Shown here in pieces: positions 58,015 through 64,000 of a DNA stretch of 64,000 nt. How positions within the stretch are numbered: the stretch's first letter is position 1; each line of letters starts with the position of its first letter. The position numbers and the translations under genes are program-made. The notes beneath the pieces are model-generated. The model did no database searches. It saw nothing but the letters and a program-made list of their open reading frames with translations, and was not told where the DNA came from. Origin of the DNA: Bacillus litorisediminis (GTDB lineage: Bacteria; Bacillota; Bacilli; Bacillales; JC228); contig NZ_JAKZKT010000003.1 in the NCBI RefSeq assembly GCF_022808645.1, positions 1-64,000 of the forward strand. Reading direction: 5' to 3'.

Positions 58015-58989
58015 TTACGCTTCCTGTTTCACTTTTTCGTCTTCAATTTTTTGAAGGCGTTCATTGATTTGTTCTTGAGTCATTTGATGTTCCACAACAT
58101 AGCGGTTTCTTGGATGAACACGGCATTCATGAGAACAAGAACGCATATATTTATGCTCACTTTCTTCAGACATCAGAAGCTGTTTGTTGCACTCTGGGTT
58201 TGCACAATTAACATAGCGTTCACATGGTTCGCCAGTAAAATAGTCGCGGCCGACCACAACATGTTCTTTGCGGTTAACCGGAACAGATATTCTTTCATCA
58301 AATACATACAATGAACCATCCCAAAGCTCACCTTGAACCTCTGGGTCTTGTCCATAAGTTACAATACCGCCGTGAAGCTGTCCTACATCTTCAAAGCCTT
58401 CTTTTTTGAGCCAGCCTGAGAATTTTTCACAACGGATTCCACCGGTGCAGTAAGTTAGAATTTTCTTGCCCTCAAGCAGGTGCTTGTTTTCACGAACCCA
58501 TTTTGGAAGGTCACGGAATGTTTCAACATCAGGTCTGATTGCCCCTCTGAAGTGACCTAAATCATATTCATACGTATTACGTGCATCGAGCACAACCACG
58601 TTTTCTTCTTGCATTCTTTTATAAAATTCTTTAGGGCTTAAATACTCCCCAGTTAATTCGTTTGGATCAATATCATCTTCCAGACGAAGAGTAACAAGCT
58701 CCGGTCTTGGACGCACATGCATTTTTTTGAAGGCATGTCCATCAGCTTCATCAATTTTGAAGACCATGTCTGCAAAACGAGGATCTTGTTTCATCGTCTC
58801 CATGTATTTATTGGTTTGCTCAATTGTACCGGAAACAGTACCATTGATTCCTTCGTTAGCTACTAAAATTCTGCCCTTCAAACCAATTTCCTTACAGAAT
58901 TTCAAATGGCTTTTCGCAAATTCCTCTGGATTGTCAATTTGAACATACTTGTAGTAAAGCAATACTCTGTATTGTTTTCCTTCTGTCAT
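58015..58989 (-). CDS. trhO: tRNA uridine(34) hydroxylase TrhO (rhodanese family)
   Basis: Hydroxylates U34 of tRNAs in an oxygen-dependent way. The 324-residue protein has an N-terminal UPF0176 domain ([34 protein letters not shown]), a rhodanese domain with active-site loop [13 protein letters not shown] (Cys about 180), and a C-terminal zinc-like segment ([16 protein letters not shown]). Start ATG 58989 has AGGTGG. Monocistronic. Confidence 0.93.
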   Translation of the reverse strand: MTEGKQYRVLLYYKYVQIDNPEEFAKSHLKFCKEIGLKGRILVANEGINGTVSGTIEQTNKYMETMKQDPRFADMVFKIDEADGHAFKKMHVRPRPELVTLRLEDDIDPNELTGEYLSPKEFYKRMQEENVVVLDARNTYEYDLGHFRGAIRPDVETFRDLPKWVRENKHLLEGKKILTYCTGGIRCEKFSGWLKKEGFEDVGQLHGGIVTYGQDPEVQGELWDGSLYVFDERISVPVNRKEHVVVGRDYFTGEPCERYVNCANPECNKQLLMSEESEHKYMRSCSHECRVHPRNRYVVEHQMTQEQINERLQKIEDEKVKQEA

Positions 58990-59115
58990 TTTTCATCAAC
59001 CACCTATTACTTTATATTTGCAAGATATAAATGTACGGGGCATTGATACACTTTTCTTACAACCAAACATTTTATAAAAGTTACCGAAGAAAAGCAAGTG
59101 TCTGTCATTTCCATT

Positions 59116-60000
59116 TTAATGGATATCACGTTTTTTGAACCTTCCGCCTTTCACATCATGGATGTCTCCCACTGCTAAAAAAGCATTGGGATCAATATCC
59201 TCGACGATACTTTTTAGTTTTGCCTCTTCTAGCCGGGTAATTACACAAAAAATCACTTTTTTAAAATCTCCAGAATAAGCGCCTTCCCCATCTAAATAGG
59301 TGACTCCCCTTCCAAGCCGATCATTTAAAGCATCTGCTATTTCCTTATGGTGATTACTAATAATCCAAACAGACTTCGATGTTTCAAATCCCTGAATCGT
59401 TATATCAATCATTTTATATGCTATAAAATAAGCCATTAATGAGTACATTGCCCGATCCCAGCCAAAAACGAAACCAGCGCTTCCCAGAATAAATATGTTG
59501 AAAAACATAACGACTTCACCGACTGAAAAAGGGATCTTTTTATTAAAAAGAATTGCTAATATTTCTGTTCCGTCTAATGATCCGCCGTTGCGAATGACCA
59601 TTCCCACGCCAACACCGAGAATCATTCCTCCAAAAACAGCGGCAAGCAATAAATCTTCTGTTAAAACTGGAACTGGGTGAAGAATGGTTGTTGAAATAGA
59701 AAGGGCAGTAATGCCTCCGAGGGTAGTGAGAGCAAATGTTTTCCCAATTTGTTTATACCCCAAGAAGAAGAAAGGAAGGTTTAAGACAAATAGCAGGATT
59801 CCAAGTTTAATCCCGGTCAGGTGGGAAATGATGATGGAAACTCCAACGATTCCGCCATCAATGATTTGATTGGGCACAAGAAAAATTTCAAGACCTACAG
59901 CTACTAATATGGCACCCAAAATAACAAAAATAACTCTATTTACTATTTTGATTTTCGTACTTTTTTTATGCTGGTGCATCGTTACATACTCTGGTTCCAT
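59116..60000 (-). CDS. YitT-family membrane protein (DUF161/DUF2179)
   Basis: A 294-residue membrane protein with five to six helices in residues 20-195 (YitT_membrane) and a cytosolic DUF2179 domain at 210-290 (VWIISNHHKEIADALNDRLGRGVTYL; VIFCVITRLEEAKLKSIVEDIDPNAF in parts). Function is unknown. ATG 60000 is chosen because GGGAG lies eight bases upstream; an ATG 15 bases earlier is inside that site. Confidence 0.88.
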   Translation of the reverse strand: MEPEYVTMHQHKKSTKIKIVNRVIFVILGAILVAVGLEIFLVPNQIIDGGIVGVSIIISHLTGIKLGILLFVLNLPFFFLGYKQIGKTFALTTLGGITALSISTTILHPVPVLTEDLLLAAVFGGMILGVGVGMVIRNGGSLDGTEILAILFNKKIPFSVGEVVMFFNIFILGSAGFVFGWDRAMYSLMAYFIAYKMIDITIQGFETSKSVWIISNHHKEIADALNDRLGRGVTYLDGEGAYSGDFKKVIFCVITRLEEAKLKSIVEDIDPNAFLAVGDIHDVKGGRFKKRDIH

Positions 60001-60167
60001 CCAACACTCTCCCATCTTTCATAAAATATAAAACATATAAGAAAATGTTCGGAAAAATCGGGGGAAAATACCTATTATTTTTTATTTTAACATGACCACA
60101 ACGCGGCGAAGAAAAAATTGAAACTTTTTAGAATTTACCTTAACCCATGAAAGTTTAACTAAAATAA

Positions 60168-60199
60168 GAGGCAAGCCTCTGTTTCAAAAGACTTACCTC
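60168..60199 (-). terminator. Probable terminator of the kinase-STAS gene
   Basis: GAGGTAAG and CTTGCCTC pair (one G-T) on the minus strand, followed by TTATTTT. Confidence 0.55.
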
Positions 60200-60278
60200 C
60201 CTTTTATTCCATCCGTCAGCGTTTTTAATACATTTTATAAAATATAGAGTAATTTATATAATTCCAATAATATAAACC

Positions 60279-61835
60279 TTATTCTTTTGGCAAACCTAAA
60301 TAATCCCGAAGTGCTAATTGCAATGTCCCTTTGGCGGTTGCCTTTTTCTCCAAACTAATCCCCGATTTAACAACATTCTTTACAATTTCCGGACGAATGC
60401 CAGTGAGAACGGTTTTACAACCCATTAATGAAACTCCATCTATGATTCTGATCAGATGCTGCATAACTTCTGCTTCCATATATCCTACACCAGAAAGGTC
60501 CATAATCAAGGTTTGAATATGCAGTTCACTGATTTCTTCCAGCACTTTTTCTTCAATCGTTCTGATCCTATATTCGTCCATTTTGCCAATCAGAGGCAAA
60601 ATACTAATCGAAGGAGTAATTGGAATAATAGGAACGGATAGATTTTCAACTAATTCCCTTTGTGCCAGTAGCACTTCATCTTTATATTTAGAATAACTGA
60701 TAAAAAAGTGATTTAAAAACTGATCCATTAATTCGTTAATTTGCTGCTCTAGTGCGAAAAATTCTTCTAAACTATGTTCCGGTTGAATTTGAGCCATATA
60801 ATTATATAAAAAGTCCCATAATGTTCTTCTAATAGCCTGAACCCATTCCAATTTAAAAGCAATCGTTAATGAATATTTGGCCCAGGCAATTCCTTCTTGT
60901 TTAGCAAAGGTAATGAGTTCATGCTCTCTTTCTTCAATGACGAGGATCACTAATTTTTGGGCATTATTAATGAGATCGATATTACCCACGGCTAAAATTT
61001 CATCAATTTTTTCTCTGACATTAATAGCCTGATCCAGCAGTCGATCTTCAAATTTAGTTCTATTTTTTGTAAAAAAGTCCTTCATCGAAAAATCTTTTTC
61101 GAATTCAAGCTCCAACTTTCTAACACCCCTTTTGTTAGTCATGGCCCTCTGTGGTATCGTTAAGGTAAAGGTAGTCCCTTCATTTTCCTTGCTTTCAACG
61201 GAAATTTCACCGCCATGCTGATATACCACTGTGAATACTTGTGTTAATCCCATCCCGGTTCCTTGATGTTTTGTCGAAAAAAATGGGGTACCTAATATTG
61301 CTATTTTATCTTCTGGAATCCCCACACCCGTATCTCGAATCGATACAATGATGTTATTTTTTGAAGCATAGTGGCTAACCCAAATCTTGCCTTTTCCCTC
61401 AATTGATTCAAAAGCATTTTTTATCAGATTAAAAAAAGCTTTTTTAAATTGATTTTTCTTGCCATAAATTACGATTTCGGAATCTTGAATATCCGTTATT
61501 AATTCGACATCGTACAGTCGGTCCTGGAATAAATTTAAGACAGATTCTAATTCAGCCGCTAAATGAATCGGCTGTTCTTCTTCATTTTCCAGATCAGGTT
61601 TGGAAACCTGCAAAAGGTTATTTAAAGTGGTTAACGCGTTATCTAATTCCGATTGGGCAATCTCAATATATTCGGCTCTGTCTTCATTTTGCAGCAGCTG
61701 TAAAAATCCTTTAACGGCAGTCAATGGATTTCGCACTTCATGAGCAATCCCAGCTGCAATCTGTCCGACTGAAGCTAATTGGCTCAAATGATTTTGTTTG
61801 TTGCGTTCTTCCTGATTTTCATCATTAGGTGTCAT
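60279..61835 (-). CDS. Cytosolic histidine kinase fused to RsbR-like STAS module
   Basis: A 518-residue soluble protein joining two signalling systems. Residues 20-85 form a HisKA domain like sporulation kinases (GIAHEVRNPLTAVKGFLQLL, His32), and 110-230 a HATPase domain (NLIKNAFES; DTGVGIP; GTGMGLTQV). Residues about 260-400 resemble the RsbR N-terminal globin-like domain, and 400-518 an RsbR-type STAS domain (VPIIPITPSISILPLIG; IMDLSGVGYMEAEV; LTGIRPEIVKNVVK). The two STAS threonines phosphorylated in RsbRA correspond to Ala and Asn here. ATG 61835 has AAGGAGA eight bases upstream; an earlier ATG at 61868 has none. No response regulator gene is adjacent. Confidence 0.88.
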   Translation of the reverse strand: MTPNDENQEERNKQNHLSQLASVGQIAAGIAHEVRNPLTAVKGFLQLLQNEDRAEYIEIAQSELDNALTTLNNLLQVSKPDLENEEEQPIHLAAELESVLNLFQDRLYDVELITDIQDSEIVIYGKKNQFKKAFFNLIKNAFESIEGKGKIWVSHYASKNNIIVSIRDTGVGIPEDKIAILGTPFFSTKHQGTGMGLTQVFTVVYQHGGEISVESKENEGTTFTLTIPQRAMTNKRGVRKLELEFEKDFSMKDFFTKNRTKFEDRLLDQAINVREKIDEILAVGNIDLINNAQKLVILVIEEREHELITFAKQEGIAWAKYSLTIAFKLEWVQAIRRTLWDFLYNYMAQIQPEHSLEEFFALEQQINELMDQFLNHFFISYSKYKDEVLLAQRELVENLSVPIIPITPSISILPLIGKMDEYRIRTIEEKVLEEISELHIQTLIMDLSGVGYMEAEVMQHLIRIIDGVSLMGCKTVLTGIRPEIVKNVVKSGISLEKKATAKGTLQLALRDYLGLPKE

Positions 61836-62207
61836 GTAACTTTCTCCTTCAGTCATTTTGTTTAGCATAACAATCTTGATCTCTGTTTAAGCTGAAGAAA
61901 TTCAATGCATGTAATATTAATGTATATTACTGAAAATGATAAGAAATGTTGATGACAAGCCAAGTAACGAAAAGGTATAGAGGATTTTAAAAAAATTAAA
62001 AAGAATACTACTATTTTACTAGAATTTGGTGAAAAGGTAAATTTATTTCCTATTTATGTGTAATTATCCCATTATGTACAAACTTAAACCAATTTGTTAG
62101 CAATTTTCATAAATCATTCCGATTGATATGGACAATTAGCCGCTATTATTTTAATTTGGAAACAGAAATCACTAAAAAGTCCGCTCAATAATGAACGGAC
62201 TTTTCTG
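61836..62207. other. Intergenic region, 372 bp
   Basis: Upstream of the kinase-STAS gene lies the inverted repeat GTAATAT/ATATTAC with a six-base spacer (61911-61930), about 75 bases before the start. At the right end is the terminator 62174-62204 of the glyoxalase-fold pseudogene. I see no gene. Confidence 0.5.
62174..62204 (-). terminator. Intrinsic terminator after the glyoxalase-fold gene
   Basis: AAAAGTCCG and CGGACTTTT pair around TTCATTATTGAG on the minus strand, followed by T. Confidence 0.88.
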
Positions 62208-62593
62208 CTATTCCTCATAAAGTTCAATTGGCAATCCATCTGGATCTGTGAGAAACGTATAGGCCTTTTGGGTAAAAGGATCTATCCGGATTGGCTCAGT
62301 TTGAACTCCTTTTTTATGAAGGTCATTTACAGCTTTTTCGATTGAGCCCACTGAAAAAGCAATATGTCTTAAACGGCCGCTTCAGGATAACTTTTTCGCT
62401 CAGGAGGATCAGGAAATGAAAACAGCTCAATTTGATAGTGTTCATGAATGGCTAAGTCTAGTTTATACGATTGCCTTTCCTCCCGATAATGCTCACCGAT
62501 TGCTTCCAGTCCCAATACTTCCGTATAAAACCTCTTTGATTTTTCGTAATCAGAGCAAATAATCGCCACATGATGAATGCTTTTTAGTAACAT
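62208..62593 (-). pseudogene. Frameshifted VOC/glyoxalase-fold protein
   Basis: The first frame (start ATG 62593, GGGAG nine bases upstream) encodes SIHHVAIICSDYEKSKRFYTEV through FPDPPERKSYPEAA and then stops at 62369 after one wrong codon. The next frame continues the family exactly: LRHIAFSVGSIEKAV, then GVQTEPIRIDP and TFLTDPDGLPIELYEE, stopping at 62208. Adding one G at about 62375 (GCGGCC-G-GTTT) restores a complete protein of about 128 residues like YwkD/GloA2. Metal-ligand His and Glu would be His5, Glu in IELFSF, His in LRHIAF and Glu in IELYEE. Either a real mutation or a base-calling error. Confidence 0.85.
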
Positions 62594-62641
62594 TTGCATA
62601 TACTCCCTACTGTGCTTTGGCAAATAAATCATTAAAAAATA

Positions 62642-63463
62642 TTATCCTTTCACCGAGCCTGCCAATAGTCCCCTGACAAAATATTTTCCAAGAAATATAT
62701 AAACAAGCAAGGTTGGAAATGCCGCGATAAGAGCCCCAGCCATTTGAACATTCCACTGAACAATTTGACTGCCAGATAAATTTTGCAAAGCTACCATGAT
62801 AGGCTGCTTATCTGATTGGGTAATGGTTACAGCAAATAAAAATTCATTCCAAATATTCGTAAATTGCCAAATTCCAACCACTACGAAGCCTGAGATGGAG
62901 AGCGGCAAAATAATGTAACGGAATATCCGCAGAAAACCTGCACCATCGATTTTAGCCGACTCAATCATTTCATGGGGGATATTGGCATAAAAATTTCGGA
63001 ACATTAATGTGGTAACTGGAATCCCATACACAACATGAACAAAAATAAGCCCGGCAATTGAATTATACAGCCCGATTTCCCTTAAAAATTGGATCAGCGG
63101 TATTAAAATACTCTGATAAGGCAGGAACATCCCAAATAAAATAAAAGTAAATAGCAGCTCAGAGCCTTTAAATTTCCATTTGGAGAGCACATACCCGTTC
63201 ATCGCACCTAATATAGCCGAAAGAATGGTTGCTGGTACGACTAAATAAATGGAATTCAAAAAATTAGGCGCAAGCTTGCTAAAAGCTTCGATGTAACTGC
63301 TGATTTCAAAAGAAGTTGGCAGCGCCCACATTTGTTCTAAAGATATCTCATCAAGCGGCTTTAAGCTAGTTATGAACATTACATAAACAGGCAAGAGGAA
63401 AAAGAAACTGAAACCAATTAATACGATGTAAAGAAGGGGGCGGCTTATTTTTCCTAAAACCAT
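62642..63463 (-). CDS. Carbohydrate ABC transporter permease (MalG/LacG-like)
   Basis: Inner-membrane subunit of a CUT1 sugar importer, 273 residues, six helices. The EAA loop is MIESAKIDGAGFLRIFRYIILPLS. N terminus GKISRPLLYIVLIGFSFFFLLPVYVMFITSLKP is typical. Its ATG overlaps the stop of the upstream permease by one base (TAATG). No binding protein or ATPase is within the window; they should lie to the right or elsewhere. The sugar is unknown. Confidence 0.92.
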   Translation of the reverse strand: MVLGKISRPLLYIVLIGFSFFFLLPVYVMFITSLKPLDEISLEQMWALPTSFEISSYIEAFSKLAPNFLNSIYLVVPATILSAILGAMNGYVLSKWKFKGSELLFTFILFGMFLPYQSILIPLIQFLREIGLYNSIAGLIFVHVVYGIPVTTLMFRNFYANIPHEMIESAKIDGAGFLRIFRYIILPLSISGFVVVGIWQFTNIWNEFLFAVTITQSDKQPIMVALQNLSGSQIVQWNVQMAGALIAAFPTLLVYIFLGKYFVRGLLAGSVKG

Positions 63464-64000
63464 TACGAATCCCCCTTTCTATTCTTCCATAAATAAGGAA
63501 TAATAAAAATGGCTACCATCAGCAGCATAATAATGGCAATTGTAGCCCCATTTGCGTAATAATTACCCCGGAATGTCGCTTCAAACATATACACACCTGG
63601 AACATCCGTTACAAAGTTGGCACCCGGTCCGGTCATGGCATAGATTAAATCAAATATTTTTAATGAAATATGAGCCATCATAATAATTACACTCACCGTA
63701 ATGGGCCGTAATAAGGGTATAATGACCTTCCAATACACTTGAAATTCAGAACATCCATCGATTCTCGCTGCTTCACGGATTTCATCTGGAATCCCCCTCA
63801 ATCCCGCTAAATACATGGCAAGTGAAAATCCCGTCATTTGCCAGACCGCAGCAATTACTACAGCTATAATAGCTACCGGTAAACCAAATTCAATGTTTCC
63901 CCATTGAAAACCTGCCAAAATCGTTGTATCCGTATACCATTTTGGCTCGATTCCAAAGGTTTTTAAAAAAATATTCATACCTGTTGAGGGGTTTAATAAC
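63463..64000 (-). CDS. Carbohydrate ABC transporter permease (MalF-like), partial at window edge
   Basis: The C-terminal 178 codons of a CUT1 permease. The EAA loop is EIREAARIDGCSEFQVYWKVIIPLLRP in two parts, preceded by helices. The frame stays open to the window end, where it reads LLNPSTGMNIFL, a usual internal MalF segment; the first ATG in the window (63978) is therefore internal, not the start. It partners with the permease at 62642. Confidence 0.92.
   Translation of the reverse strand, partial: LLNPSTGMNIFLKTFGIEPKWYTDTTILAGFQWGNIEFGLPVAIIAVVIAAVWQMTGFSLAMYLAGLRGIPDEIREAARIDGCSEFQVYWKVIIPLLRPITVSVIIMMAHISLKIFDLIYAMTGPGANFVTDVPGVYMFEATFRGNYYANGATIAIIMLLMVAIFIIPYLWKNRKGDS

Overview
The window reads as chromosomal DNA of a low-GC, endospore-forming Firmicute of the Bacillaceae. 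Supporting signs are AGGAGG-type ribosome sites, a CotF-type spore coat gene, a SAM (S-box) riboswitch, a c-di-AMP (ydaO-type) riboswitch, CcpA cre sites, PlsY, RocB, HelD and an RRNPP regulator. I see no rRNA, tRNA, CRISPR, prophage or complete insertion sequence. Most genes lie on the minus strand.

Layout. 0.2-12.5 kb: assorted housekeeping and secreted proteins (aldo/keto reductase, DUF4352 lipoprotein, NUDIX hydrolase, HelD, a large phosphodiester glycosidase/metallophosphatase with a frameshift, DUF1002 protein, HAD phosphatase, AraC-GyrI regulator). 12.7-35.5 kb: a nearly continuous phenylalanine/phenylacetate catabolic island. It holds a 2-oxoacid dehydrogenase complex (E1 alpha, E1 beta, E2, E3) behind a phenylalanine dehydrogenase and a hot-dog thioesterase, a TrpXYZ-type ABC importer, and the paa ring-degradation operon paaA-B-C-D to paaX, plus paaK. 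36-48 kb: a membrane protein, a second aldo/keto reductase, RocB, a 1.2 kb intergenic block of degenerate tandem repeats, Gnd, a deoR-dtnK-pdxA2-gntP operon (D-threonate/D-erythronate type), an ATP-grasp protein and a LysE exporter. 48-53 kb: CotF, PlsY and an NprR-like regulator followed by a 49-codon exported peptide gene, beside a secreted subtilisin. 53-56 kb: remains of the methionine salvage locus, with mtnU and mtnE intact and mtnA reduced to a decayed fragment still preceded by an S-box. 56-64 kb: a dicarboxylate/glutamate symporter behind a c-di-AMP riboswitch, TrhO, a YitT protein, a histidine kinase fused to an RsbR-like STAS module, a frameshifted glyoxalase-fold gene and the start of a sugar ABC transporter.

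How the island fits together (inference from order and shared control sites): an aromatic amino acid is imported, oxidatively deaminated by phenylalanine dehydrogenase to phenylpyruvate, probably decarboxylated to phenylacetyl-CoA by the adjacent E1/E2/E3 complex, and degraded by PaaABC(D), PaaG, PaaF, PaaH and thiolase to acetyl-CoA and succinyl-CoA. PaaK would admit free phenylacetate. The link is supported by the same 8-5-8 bp palindrome, placed identically over the -10 box of two promoters 15 kb apart, one for thioesterase-PheDH-E1-E2-E3 and one for paaABCD. No paaE reductase and no MaoC-type ring-opening hydratase is seen here.

The best candidates for something not yet described are this coupled Phe-to-phenylacetyl-CoA regulon, the NprR-like regulator with its unannotated peptide (D-H-P-D-P-T-G core) beside a protease, the kinase-STAS fusion, and the degenerate intergenic repeat arrays.
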